A stretch of DNA of 64,000 nucleotides, from contig OX465590.1 of NCBI GenBank assembly GCA_950022655.1, positions 43,235,718-43,299,717 on the forward strand, given 5' to 3'. The notes under the pieces were generated by a model. The model worked only from the letters and a program-made list of their open reading frames with translations, made no database searches and was not told the DNA's origin. Each line of letters opens with the position of its first letter. The stretch's first letter is position 1. Both the position numbers and the translations under genes were made by a program. Origin of the DNA: Alentia gelatinosa. Its lineage: Eukaryota; Annelida; Polychaeta; Phyllodocida; Polynoidae. Of the stretch, positions 43,589 to 54,144 are shown piece after piece.

Positions 43589-44504
43589 ACCTTCAGTTCC
43601 AAAGTGAGGTTTTACTAATGTCAGGTATTTCAACTAACACAGCCAAGTCTAGGAGTAATCAACTCAACAAGTATCTAGCGTTTTGTTCAAGTTTTGAACT
43701 GGTTCCGTTTCCTTGTACGGCTTATCAAGCTGGTATTTACTCGGTTCATTTGTCTTCTACACTTTCTGCTAGTTCGGTGAAAAACTATTTGTCGGGGGTT
43801 TGGTTTTATCAAAAACTCCGCGGGTTTGAGGATTTTTCTTCAGATTATAGATTGAAGCTTATTCTGAAAGGTATAACCAAGTCCAAGGGTTGTCAGGTAT
43901 CTCCTAGGCATTCGTTGTCTCAATGGGATCTTCTTCGTATTTTCTCCAAATTATCCTTACAAGATAGTTCGGATTTGGTTTTTTGGTTGGCTATTATCAC
44001 GGGTTTTCGGGCACTTCTTTGTAAGTGCCACTTTACTCTTTCTGAACATACCCTAAGGGTCAGGGATTTTGTTTTTGCGAGTGATCACTTGGAAATCAGG
44101 GTTCGTTCTTCTAAGACTGACCAGCTGGGTCAAAAACCACACTCTATTCATTTGGGTATCCTTTCTGTGTTTTTTCTACGGCTAAGAAGGTTATTTCGTC
44201 CAATAATCTTTCTTCTGAGGATTTTTTATTCTCGTTTAGGTCCTCTTCAAATCTGGTAGTTTTACCTTATCCTTTTTTCAACCACAGATTAAAGCATATT
44301 TGTGGATTGATAGGTATTTCCCCAGTCTCAGTTAGTTCTCATTCACTAAGACATGGTGGGGCATCCTTTTTAGAATCTGTGGGTATTCCTACAAGTACTA
44401 TTATGAAGCGGGGTAATTGGTCTTCCAATGCAGTATTCACGTATCTCCACCAATCGGTGGAATCCCAGGTTCAATCGGACCTAAAAGTTCTTAAAAGTAT
44501 GTGA
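43567..44504 (+). pseudogene. Tyrosine recombinase of the Ngaro-like element, one frameshift
   Basis: The frame opens at 43567, 22 bp inside the pol end, with an ATG at 43618. It runs to 44259, but homologous-looking sequence switches frame between about 44120 and 44165 (PHSIHLG before, STAKKVISSNNLSSEDF after in the other frame) and continues open to the TGA at 44502-44504. The catalytic set is present across the two frames: Arg in GFRALL (codon 44008), HSLRHGG (HxxR) near 44338, and the Tyr of YLHQS (codon 44442). The N-terminal TAKSRSNQLNKYLAFCSSF is the usual core-binding domain start. It integrates the circular cDNA. A single indel, real or from sequencing, explains the break. Confidence 0.85.
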
Positions 44505-44529
44505 TTGTGTCTTAGGCAGGGTTTTTGGC

Positions 44530-44631
44530 CTTATTTAATTATTTATTCCTGCCAAATCCACTGTTATTGTTGTTATTTATTAATTAATATATATTACTAT
44601 ATTTCTAGTTCTCCTAGGACGAATATCATAT
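44530..44631 (+). repeat. Split direct repeat B1
   Basis: TTATTTAATTATTTATTCCT ... GGACGAATATCATAT. It is 26 bp after the recombinase stop and overlaps the start of A2 by about 2 bp. Confidence 0.9.
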
Positions 44632-44839
44632 GTCTATATATTTCAATATATTAATATATTTGGCAAGACAACACTACGCTACTCACCAAGTAACGGTAGC
44701 TATGTTAATCCACGTCACGCTTTGTTGTCGTCACGTATCTTAGCAACCGCGCGGTCGTTGGATGCGTGACGTTGTCTTCTATTCATATAAACGGTTAATC
44801 CGCCTTTGATCTCGCTTAGATCAGCTGTGTTAAAAAACT
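44630..44839 (+). repeat. Split direct repeat A2
   Basis: About 95% identical by eye to A1. Followed by a 61-bp unique stretch (44840-44900) that includes CAATAAAG, a likely polyadenylation signal. Confidence 0.9.
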
Positions 44840-44900
44840 TACCTTAGTTTACCTGTTATCTAGATGTCTAGGCTGGGTTGTTCCCAATGTATCAATAAAG

Positions 44901-45002
44901 CCGTATTTAATTATTTATTCCTGCCAAATCCACTGTTATTGTTGTTATTTATTATTAATATATATTACTATATTTCTAGTTCTCCTAGGACGAATATCAT
45001 AT
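44901..45002 (+). repeat. Split direct repeat B2 (3' end)
   Basis: Nearly identical to B1 apart from a 1-4-bp length change in the TTATTTATTAATTAAT tract. The element ends at CATAT, next to an (AT)n microsatellite. Confidence 0.9.
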
Positions 45003-45047
45003 ACATATATATATATATATATAAATATATGCATATATATATATATA
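45003..45047. repeat. (TA)n microsatellite
   Basis: Interrupted TA repeats abutting the 3' end of the Ngaro-like element; TA-rich sequence also abuts its 5' end at 40482-40497. Confidence 0.9.
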
Positions 45048-45360
45048 AGTTGGCGGCTCCCGGCTATGAGTATAACAACAGTAATAACAATAATAACGAG
45101 ACACAGGAAATTGGTTTGGCGGAATAACACATAGACAACCACACTTTATTCAATAACTTAAAATTAAAATTTTTCCACAGTGTGAAAAATCTGTGTGTTC
45201 AGTTAGACAGTTGAGGTGCAACTGGCGCAACCGTTTGGAACAGTGAGCAACAGTGACGTAACCGGCACGCGCCTGGTTACCACGCTACCAACTTGTTACT
45301 GGTTACCTAAGCTACTACGCTAGCGACCTTCGCCTAGGCCTCAATTATATAGTTATATGA
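45048..45360 (-). repeat. Possible diverged, inverted Ngaro-like terminal fragment
   Basis: On the - strand the order CAATAAAG-like (GAATAAAGTGTGGTTG), then TTATTCCGCCAAACC, then GTTATTATTGTTATTACTGT parallels the B repeat of the adjacent element (CAATAAAGCC, TTATTCCTGCCAAATCC, TGTTATTGTTGTTATT). The neighbouring CTAGCGTAGTAGCTTAGG faintly recalls repeat A. Similarity is modest and could be compositional. Confidence 0.3.
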
Positions 45361-45370
45361 AATATAACCG

Positions 45371-45372
<2 letters not shown>

Positions 45373-45402
<30 letters not shown>
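45373..45402. repeat. (AT)n microsatellite
   Basis: About 14 AT units. Confidence 0.95.
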
Positions 45403-45404
<2 letters not shown>

Positions 45405-45563
45405 AAATAGTTGACACAAGGACATGACCTGCATATCTCAGTATTTTCAGGCTGTCAGTGCAAGATCCTGTTCTACCAGAATTCCTTTTCAACAAACTTG
45501 CTATAACAAAGGTTTTACATATCTTTCTAAGCTAAAGGTACATGTGAGAATTGACTTAAGCCC

Positions 45564-45931
45564 TGTCTCCACTGTGCGATTTTAGGTACATAGGTTCGGC
45601 CAGTCTCAGACTGGGCGTACCATCAGTTTCGTAACGTGTCAAAACGTACAGTGGAGACTGCAAGATTTCCACTAGTCTGAGACTGGGCGTACCGCATGTA
45701 CCCCGGATCGCAAGCGTTTTTAAACATGTTTGATATTTGGTACGCCCAGTCTGAGACTGGATCTACCAATGTACCAAGAATCGCAAGCGCTCCAGTCGCA
45801 AAGGGGGTACTCAATACACAGAATCGATGTTACCTTGCAATCCAAGGCACATGCGGTACGCCAAGCCAGTACCTCCAGACTGATACTGGAGGTACAGAAT
45901 CGCAAGCACCCCCAGTTGCACAGTGGAGAAA
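45564..45931. mobile_element. TIR element with internal CCAGTCTGAGACTGG palindromes
   Basis: Ends CTGTCTCCACTGTGCGATTT and inverse TTGCACAGTGGAGAAAGG. Three or more copies of CAGTCTGAGACTGG with GGTACGCCCAGT flanks, in both orientations. Open frames 45696-46232 and 45720-45992 lie within it and are not genes. Confidence 0.75.
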
Positions 45932-46491
45932 GGCCTTTAGGATATGTGCCTATCACTGCGCATCTCCTAATCACTCTGCTCCAGCTTACCATCTTATAAA
46001 ACTTTGTTTTTGTCGCGTTGAGATTTCATTTACATCACAGTTTACTTGGCAGTTTTCCTGCAGCAGAACACTTTTCTTGCAGGATGGAAATTTTCAAAAA
46101 TCTATGACACCCCTTAAACATAGTTTTACAAAAATATCTCACTACATTCGAGTTGTAGAGACTTTGGGCTATCATGCATGGCCACTAGTCAAGTCAAATG
46201 ATTGTAGCAATAGCATGCATGATAGCCAATAATCTCTACTACCCAAAAAAGCTCAAATGAAAGAACTGGATATCCCAGAATTTGCCAATAAAATCAATAA
46301 CAGACATAAAAGTGAGACATATTTTGTGTGAGGGATGTTACGGATTTTGGAAAAGTTTCATATCAACTCCCCTACTATAATGTCTTTTCTCCATGCATTC
46401 AGAGCTAAACCTTTTAACAGGGTATAAAAACAGTAAAAGATGATAGATTCCTAGTCATTAAAAAGACAATCTGGCATTGGGTGTGGTGTCT
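45932..46491. other. No gene recognised
   Basis: 46145-46240 has a weak dyad (CATGCATGGCCACTAGTC / AGCATGCATGATAGCC). Otherwise featureless. Confidence 0.4.
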
Positions 46492-46852
46492 TAACCCTTT
46501 AAGGACACATGATGCCTGGAGGCATCACCTCTCTAAAGACGCATGATACCTGGAGGCATCACCACACTAAAGCCGCATGATGCCTGGAGGCATCATTGTT
46601 CCAATAATAACAAAAATGTTTTAACATAGAAATAATAAAGCAATATTCATGAAATCGTCAGAAAATGTAGATATAACATCGTATTCAATATTTCTATTCA
46701 AAATATCTATGATCTTGTATCATATTGCATGATAAGAAACTTGAATTATCAGTTTTCACCATTATTTGCCCGTCCTCTAGCCAGACAAACTGCAACCAGC
46801 ACCCGTCCTTATGGGACTAGCTCAGCCCCAGGCAGCCGTCCTTAAAGGGTTT
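46492..46852 (-). mobile_element. TIR element, family T (inverted copy of 13297-13672)
   Basis: TTAACCCTTTAAGGACACAT, three ATGCCTGGAGGCATCA palindromes, AATAATAACAAAAATGTTTTAA, then CCGTCCTTAAAGGGTT. Collinear with 13297-13672 on the opposite strand. Confidence 0.87.
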
Positions 46853-48203
46853 ACATGGATGAAGATCGATAAAAATACAACACACGATGGGCACATTGTC
46901 CAGAATCTGGGTCGGAGGTGGTGGTGTCTCGGCCTTAAGGCGTCCTCTTGTCACCCCTCTCATAAGATCTCACAGTCTCTAAGCCGTATTCTGCATAACC
47001 TTAGTAGAATTATTTGGTTACCTTTTCAAATACAAAGCTGTTTCAATTCACCAATCTTGTGTCAGTTTACCAAAAGAATCTATCTGCAAATCGGTGCTGA
47101 TTAATCGGCTAGTGGAAAAAGGCCTTTTGGCAGGTTTCTTTTCACAGTAAGCCCTTGCACCCACCAATGCCTATGGCGGAAGATAGAACTCCCGATAGGC
47201 TACGACAGGAAATGGCAAAATCATAGACTATCTGGAGGTATTCGAAAGAGGCCTTGAATCGATGAATTCTTTTGCATTTCTCATTTGTACATGTTCCAAA
47301 CTACCATAATCCATAATTATTTGAAGATATAGTAATAGAACATCAGTGTCATCTAGCCACGAAGTCTAAATATTGCAGTTTCCCATAGACACCAATAGTG
47401 AAGCACTTATCTTTACAGATGGCCTTCCCATAGAATTTAGCATGGTGACATGCCTTTTTTGCATTTTCTATTTGCTGATATATGGAACTTATAATATCCA
47501 GAGATATTTACATAAAAATCAATTGAATTTATAAATCACCGAACTACCAGCATTTGTCTTTTACTCCTGGACAGAGCATATCAGAATTAAAATAACATCA
47601 AAAATAAGATATTGTAAATAACTGCTAAATCACATATAATTTTAACTGCGGAACTGCTACATTAAATCATTTAGATTCACAGTCTATGTAACTCGCCTTA
47701 GTTTCACTGTGGCTCGTTTCTCACTCGTTTGTAAGTTCTTGTTGTGGTTCAAACATCTCTTGAGAGTTGAAACTTAACCCAGGACTCAGACACCAGACTG
47801 GTCCCCTGTCTGAATAAATAATAGCAAAGGTATCGCTTGATTTTGAGCGGCTTTGAACTTTCACTCATTCACAGCGGTGGGGGGGGGGGGGGGGGCAGGG
47901 GGAACTACCGCGAACCAAAAAAAAACTTCTAACCCTCACAAGATCCCACACATAACCTGTTTACACTTATTTAAAATGAATGACAATACAGATTAAGGGA
48001 ATGGCAATCTTTCAAGAGATAAAAGATAAATTATTGAAATATTCCTCTGCTACAATCGAAGGAACCAATGATAGGAAGAAAAAAGCAATAGTGAAGGGGT
48101 ACAACAATAAAGTTTTCAGCAGTAGTTGGTTTAAAGTCATTGGAGATATTCCCTGTATAATATATCTTTTAAAGAAAAAAAGAAAAGGATGAGCAACTTA
48201 CCC
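46853..48203. other. No gene recognised; short repeat scraps
   Basis: TCTCATAAGATCTCACAGTC at 46959 matches one arm of the hairpin at 59262-59532. A 19-bp poly-G tract lies at about 47877-47896. The frame 47980-48192 is not supported as a gene. Confidence 0.45.
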
Positions 48204-48340
48204 GGCGTTTACATTAGACGACTAAATACGTGGCGACTGTAGATCGTCAGCCAATAGTCGCCAGGTGGTGGCAATGTCAACCGCAAAAGTCGTCAGCCTC
48301 AGAATGGACTCAAGCGTTCACACTGATGACTTTCAGTAGA
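48204..48340. repeat. Truncated family V MITE
   Basis: CGGCGTTTACATTAGACGAC then AAATACGTGGCGACTGTAGA and CGTTCACACTGATGAC, as in 22131-22270. The second half is missing. Confidence 0.8.
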
Positions 48341-48419
48341 CATCGGACATCAGACATCGGAAATTAATCACATTAACTTGGGTGTACCTACAGGTCTATA
48401 TGGCCATTCATCAGGGTAC

Positions 48420-49112
48420 ACCCGGGGGGGGGGGGGCAGAATAGGGGTACCCTGCCCCCCCCCCCCCCCCCTCGAAATTGTCCCCTGTAATTTATTTGTG
48501 TGTGTATACATGGGCAACTGAAAAGAACTTTCCTAATCCCCCCCCCCAAAAAATTCTTTTCTTCAAAAAGTCCCCCATATAAAAATAGAAATGAAATAAG
48601 CCCCCCCCCCCCCATCACAGAGTTACCAATATAAATCCCCCCCTGCCCCATCACAGGAGCAACTGAAATGATTTTTACCTACCCCTCCCCCCCCCCCCCC
48701 AATTAGTTTTTCTTAAAAAATCCCCCTATCAAATATTAGGCATTTCTGTATAAATCCCCCCATGTAAAAATTAAAGATTTAGGTAAAATTATCCCCCCCT
48801 CTCCCCCCCCCCGAGTTACCAAAATAGGTCCCCTGCCAATATTTATTATACAATAATCCGCCCCCCCCCCCCCGAGGCACCTGAATAGAATTGTACCCTG
48901 CCCCCTTTTTTTACCCCTCCCCCCCCCCCGAAAATATATCCAAAAAGATTAGCACCATCTCATGATTTTAAAATAAAAGAAGCCCCCCCCCCCCCCTGCA
49001 GAAATGAAGATAACATAAGCACTCCCCCTCCCTAGTTCCCAATATAAATCCCTGCCCAAATGATACAAAATATCACTCGAACTCGAATCGATTCCCCCCC
49101 CCCCCCCCCCGA
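48420..49112. repeat. Cluster of about a dozen long poly-C tracts
   Basis: Runs of 8-19 C every 40-70 bp, embedded in a degenerate repeat (GAGTTACCAATATAAATCC, CAACTGAAAAGAAC-like words). Strand asymmetric: C on +, G on -. Capable in principle of i-motif and G-quadruplex structures; also prone to length errors. Confidence 0.9.
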
Positions 49113-49900
49113 AACAGAATAATCTTAGCTGCTCTGTATATTTAACAAACATCTTAGGCAGCTTGATTTAATCAACAAGGTATTTACAACTCCCTCAGAT
49201 TACTCTATTTAATTAGCAACTTGGAGTAGAAGCAATTTGTAATAATATGTATGTGATTATAAGAAAATATTATGAAAAAAGATTGTAACAGCACAAGTAC
49301 ATCATCAAGGTCTGATAGTTCACATGTAATTTGGTCATTTTAGAATATCAATTATACTTCTTTTTTTTCAATTCAGTAAATACCATTTCTGGCTTGAAGG
49401 TCAGTTCTTCCAATGGAGTACAATTATGGTTGTCTACAAAACAATGGACTATTAGTAAATCAATAAGCTGTATATATGGATAAGTAGTGATACTGATTAT
49501 AATAATGATAATAGGAGTGGAGTGCTTCTAATGGAAGAAGAAAAAAAAATTACTATTGTTACCCAAGAATTGTGTTACCCTTTAGTCTTACTAATGATAA
49601 ATAAACCATATATATCAGTGTTTTATGGTTATGCTAAATGGTTTAAAAATTCTAGTGAGGGTATGAAGTGGTGGAGAAAAGGGTATTGAATATTATTATC
49701 CACCTAATACAAAGTGTCCATAGAAAACACATAGGGAGTTTGTATGGACATACCCGGCGCATACGGATATGTTGTATGCTCAGGGTGGCGCATACAGAAA
49801 AATAGTGCGTATGGAAAAATAGTGCATAACTAAAACGAACTGATATCTACATGCCACTTTTCCAGAAAAGGTGGATAATAAATACAATATAGACTGGTTT
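49113..49900. other. No gene; one probable hairpin
   Basis: 49690-49870 has inverted words (GTGGAGAAAAGGG...TTATTATCCACC / AAAGGTGGATAATAA). No coding signal. Confidence 0.4.
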
Positions 49901-49907
49901 CAGATAC

Positions 49908-50035
49908 AAGCGGCCGTATGCTCCTCGGAGTTGACTCTATGCAATATCCTCGCATACGCTCGGATATTACTACGCGTCAACTCCTCGGAGCATATGGCCG
50001 CTTGTATCTGAAACCAGTCAATATTGTGCATTTAT
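49908..50035. repeat. Complete hairpin (GGCCGTATGCTCC arms)
   Basis: ACTGGTTTCAGATACAAGCG ... TGCTCCTCGGAGTTGAC, loop, then the inverse ending GCTTGTATCTGAAACCAGTC. A half copy abuts the Ngaro-like element at 40415-40484. Confidence 0.92.
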
Positions 50036-50146
50036 CACCATTCTCGTGTCTTATTTGCTGATTGGCTGCATATAAATAGAACAACTAGCAGTTATGGCCG
50101 CTTGCAGAAATGTGCTAGGAGAATGATGAATCTTATTTCCATTTGA

Positions 50147-50730
50147 TTATATTTGTAATAAGTAAATATGTTGGTCGTAAATAGTCCTATAGACTTTACT
50201 ATAAAGTTCAATTTGCTTATATAAAATACTGCGTAGATTTCTGCTGTCAAATTTTATCTGACATGTCACATCCATTTTGTTGGTTCCGGTCAGATGAACG
50301 TAAACCGGAAGTGGCCGTGTTACTGAACGCAGTGTCAAAGTGTGCAGTAAGCCCACATAGTCCTGTAGAAACATGGTTATTTTGTGTGTTTGTACAATGT
50401 TAATCTCCCCCAAACTCTCGTACACAACGTGAATCTCATCCGGGGGTTCGTCCTGCGTGGCCAACAGCTTCCGGAAGTAGTTGGTGTCACGTGGTGCCTG
50501 GTGTGCGTGCGCATGGCCTTCTGGGTCGGCGAAGTTGATCGAACCAGGAGGTCTCAATGGCAGGAAGGCGACTTTGTAACCCAAATCATGAAAGTGATCA
50601 ATCATTCTTTGTGTCAGCTCTGTGACGTAACCAACCACAAGAATCCATGACGTCATCAGTATGTGGGAATCAGGAGGGTGGAATACGTAAGGACACGATG
50701 TCTTGATCACTGGTGAATCTGAGATAATGT
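50147..50730 (-). CDS. Host-like exon, weak Rossmann-fold character; gene unidentified
   Basis: On the - strand an acceptor TTTTTTCTGCTGCAG ends at 50731, and the frame is open from 50730 to a TAA at 50147. The first part is Pro/His-bearing and codon-like: SWILVVGYVTELTQRMIDHF then DLGYKVAFLPLRPPGSINF. Later come EIHVVYESLGEINIVQTHK, FLQDYVGLLHTL and LPVYVHLTGTNKMDV. Strand-helix-strand spacing and the final VYVHLTG resemble NAD(P)-binding SDR/epimerase-like folds, but the glycine-rich loop is not canonical. The last ~30 residues (from KFDSRN) look like intron read-through; no strong donor is evident. Upstream exons would lie to the right (past 50731), where only LINE debris is readable. Could also be a pseudogene or a family I do not recognise. 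Confidence 0.5.
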
Positions 50731-50842
50731 CTGCAGCAGAAAAAAATTTATATTACGAGAGGTACATTGTTGGTATTGAATGATGAATAGTTAGGTCAAT
50801 ATGATGCTCGGTGACAAAAATGAGCCCATTGTTCTTCACAGT

Positions 50843-50866
50843 CTTTTTTTTTTTTTTTTTTTTTGC
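50843..50866 (-). repeat. Poly-A tail (poly-T on +) of a retroposed sequence
   Basis: 24 T in a row. With the T-rich tract at 51045-51062 it marks the 3' ends of one or two retroposons on the - strand, the likely downstream ends of the LINE fragment at 51395-51910. Confidence 0.6.
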
Positions 50867-51394
50867 AGCGTTTATTTCTGAAGTAACATGGTACAGTGCT
50901 TTTTAAGAAGAGTGATTCTTCCAATTCAATGATCAAATTCATTTTCAATGATAAAATTCAACGTAAGCATACAGATTTCCTTAATTATTTGTTATCTGGT
51001 GTTTTTTGCTTCTTTTTTTTTAACCTTTTTTTCCCTCCCTCATTAGCTTTTTTTTTTTTTTTCATTGTAATTAAATCTAACCAGGTCCTTACTCTATAAT
51101 TAGGCAAGTTGAAAATCTATCAAGTATCTGCCAAGTAGAAAAACAAAGTGGTATGGGTGAACCCTGAAGGGTTGACACCAGAACAAAGGACATTGACAGA
51201 CAGGTTAACAATAGGACAGGTGAAAGTCTAACATACTGACATCTAAGATAAGTATTCACACAAAGCAGCACAGGACACCTTTAAGACATTTCAGATTACA
51301 ACATGTGACAGACTAAGGTACAACAGGATACTCAGGAATAGTGAGTGGGCATGAAGGATAGGGAAGACAAGACCAAAGTTATTTCCCCATAGTT

Positions 51395-51910
51395 TTAAGA
51401 TATCATTTTAAAGATGTTCTCCCATTTTTGGAATTTGTAGGGCTTGTTCTCTGCAAAGGACAGGAACCTCTCCATCCTTAATTTTTCTCTAAACTCTAGA
51501 CTCCATTGGTAAACCTGTAAGGAGTTGTCATGAAAAAGCTTTTGTCGGTAAATATAGAATTTAAGATTTAAACAAATATGGTTCAAGATCTGACAGTTCT
51601 TAGCCTGATTAGGAATGCCAAGAAGGATTTCTTCTTCTGACCAAGAGTGGTTGATGCCTATGACAGCTTTAAGCCAGTTAGAGGCTTGGTACCAGAATTT
51701 CTTAACTGTTGGGCAATCAATAAAGAAGTGTACAATGGTATCCCTTTCTGGACAATAATTACAAATATCTGAAAGAGTGATTTTTCTCTTATAGAGGTAA
51801 CAATTGGTGGGTATCACCCGATATAATAGCCTGTACTGGAAGGATTGTAGCTTTGTTTCACGTGTAAGTTTGTATACCATTGAGAATATATTTGGCAAAG
51901 TCTTTCCATC
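51395..51910 (-). pseudogene. LINE (L1-like) ORF2 C-terminal fragment, copy B
   Basis: About 170 residues: KLQSFQYRLLYRVIPTN then ICNYCPERDTIVHFFIDCP, the zinc-binding motif at the end of L1-type ORF2 (C-X2-C ... H ... C), followed by FYIYRQKLFHDN and YQWSLEFREKLRMERFL. The frame is open upstream to a TAA at 51923-51925. The frame beyond that (to 52114) may be a further, decayed part. RT and endonuclease are absent: a 5'-truncated insertion. Confidence 0.85.
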
Positions 51911-52687
51911 TGTGTCATTAGCTTATTTAATTACCTCCCGTATTTCAGACCCTGACAATACATAGTAAACCAATGGAAATATTGACAGACAAACTGGACA
52001 AGACATAATGGGGATTGTTTTTTCCATGAAGCTTTCCTTGTTATATTCAGGCCGCAATGTTGTGGGATTGGGAGTATGTTCAGTATTCAGTTCCTCTTTG
52101 AGAACATCAACCAATGTTCACGAGGCATACCTAATGTCAGGACATAAACAATATCCTTACTAAACTATCCAAATTCCATTCTCATAGAATTTCCAAGAAA
52201 CTCGTTCTGAAGACGTTGGATGAGGAGGGATTAGGGGTCTGTAAGTTCCTGTAGCGATGACTGTAGATGCTTATTAGGAACATTAAGCAATATTCCGGAT
52301 GCAGTCCAAGTCAGTATACATAGCGGAACATTAAACAATATTCCAGCCATTTTGATTGGGCTGAGTTGAGGTAGCCTTCCTTTACTCAAATTTCCCTACC
52401 ACGTTTGTATGACCTATTAAAATGTAGCCATTGGTATTTCTAGGTGTTCATATCCTGTGTATGAAATTTTGGGAGACATTCAGCAATATTTCCCTTGAAC
52501 CAACAGATAATTAATACAACGAATTATTCCTTCCTATTTCTGTCATTCTGGATAGTCAATATATAGCAGGTTTTGAGGAAATGATGAAATGATATAATAT
52601 ATTTATTTCGGTAACCTGAAGAGTTATGAGCCTTCTTAAATGCTACATTTCATTTTTAGGTTATTAATAACTCCAGTCTTTAAGTAT

Positions 52688-53608
52688 TTAGTCAAGTTTC
52701 CCTAGTAAAATCTCCCATTTTCTAAATTTATTTTCCTGACATTCCAACCCACAAATATATTTCTCTATTTTCAGCAGCCTTCTGAATTCCAGGGCCCACA
52801 AGTAGAGATCGACTTGGTTTTCATGAAACAAGCGTTGTCTATAGATATAGAATTTAACTGATATGAGAATAAAGTTGACTTGTGTTGCCATTTCTTGATT
52901 ATATGGTACTCCCAGTAGAATATCTGATTCTGACAAACTAATGTTTATATCAACTACTTCATTTAACCATCTCGAGATAGACTCCCATGGTTGTTTTTCC
53001 CGGGGGCATTCAAGGAAGAAATGTTGCATGGTATCGACTTGTCCGCAGTAAGAGCAGTTTGGGGAGACAACAATCTTCCTTTTATTTAAAAAGGAGTTAG
53101 TTGGGATAATTCTGTGTAAAACTCTGAATTGTAATGACTGAAATTTTGTAATCCTAGAACTTTTGAAGGGGCTAGAATAGGCCTTTGTCCAACTGAAGCC
53201 TTCGCTTAGTTTTAATTGTGGGTCTAACATCCATTTCTTTTGTGCACTCGGTATTCTTAATGTCCTGTCAAGGATAAATCTATATATCGTTTTATTGGTA
53301 GAACTGAAGATGTTCACTGATTTGTCCCTTCCGTTATTTATATAGAGGTCTAATCCGCCAATCTCCATGTCTTTCTCTGGATTGACTTTAAGCCATGGGA
53401 TGGCTTTTATAATTTTGGTCAAGTCTAGGAATGTTCCTTTTATATTGAATTTTTCTTTTAATTCTTGCCATGATAAGAATCGCCTCCCATTTCTCAAGTC
53501 CCTAATTTGGGTGATGCCCGCATTAAACCAGCTCTTGCATTCTAGAGGTTTTTTTCCAATAATCGCTAATTCAATTTTGACGGACACCATGGTGATTCTC
53601 ATAGCCAT
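52688..53608 (-). pseudogene. LINE (L1-like) ORF2 C-terminal fragment, copy A
   Basis: About 300 residues. GGRRFLSWQELKEKFNIKG is typical of the region after the RT domain. FQSLQFRVLHRIIPTNSF then CSYCGQVDTMQHFFLECP form the reverse-transcriptase-associated zinc motif, followed by KFYIYRQRLFHENQVDLY and RRLLKIEKYI. Only about half the residues match copy B, so these are two subfamilies. The apparent start at 53608 is the truncation point, not a real initiator. Confidence 0.9.
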
Positions 53609-54144
53609 ATTATGACTTGGTAATACTTCCTATCTGACGCGTTCCCTCTGTGTGCTCTCCCTGTGAGAGCACGTTTCATGAATGTCAGTTATCTAGGCAC
53701 TCACGGAGTAGAACTGCTCTCACACATACACCAACTATCAAGGCGACCTCACTCCGGCGCCTACTGGTCATTCTAATCCCCGTGAAGCAGCGAGCAGTGC
53801 TCACTTGCCTATCGTCTAGGTGATTTCTTCCTAATTTGCCGTTCAGCGCGGAGCAGCACTCTAATATACTCAAACCAACAACCTCCTTCTTTATCGTCTG
53901 AACATCATGTGACCAACCACTCTCCTTATAGGGAACACCTGTGGTTCTTATACCTTCTGACTAACGCGATGTCTTATCATCATGTCTTAACTTCGCTCAC
54001 ACTACTCTATGTTATAATGCAAAGATAATTATTACAATTCCTTAGATATTTTTATACAAGCAAATAGTGTATTAATAACCATGTTATAACTAGGTATGAT
54101 GCTTCATAACCCAGAGATATGATATAACCATAGATGGGTGATTC

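Larger units (their letters stand above)
40497..45002 (+). mobile_element. Ngaro-like (DIRS order) tyrosine-recombinase retrotransposon
   Basis: Order: A1 (40497-40710), gag, pol, recombinase, B1 (44530-44631), A2 (44630-44839), B2 (44901-45002). A1/A2 share AGACAACACTACGCTACTCA and about 200 bp more. B1/B2 share TATTTAATTATTTATTCCTG through CTAGGACGAATATCATAT. B1 runs directly into A2. Such split direct repeats with RT-RNase H plus a tyrosine recombinase and no integrase define the Ngaro/PAT-type branch of DIRS elements. These integrate a circular DNA by recombination and leave no target duplication. The element sits in (AT)n sequence. It is near intact: RT and RNase H catalytic motifs are present; defects are one in-frame TGA and one frameshift. 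Confidence 0.92.

Noticed and set aside
45696..46232. 178-residue open frame
   Set aside because: It lies across a TIR element with repeated palindromes; no domain, no splice sites.
52688..53608. Host gene on the - strand
   Set aside because: The zinc motif and flanks are those of L1-type ORF2 C-termini, and a sister fragment lies 1 kb away.
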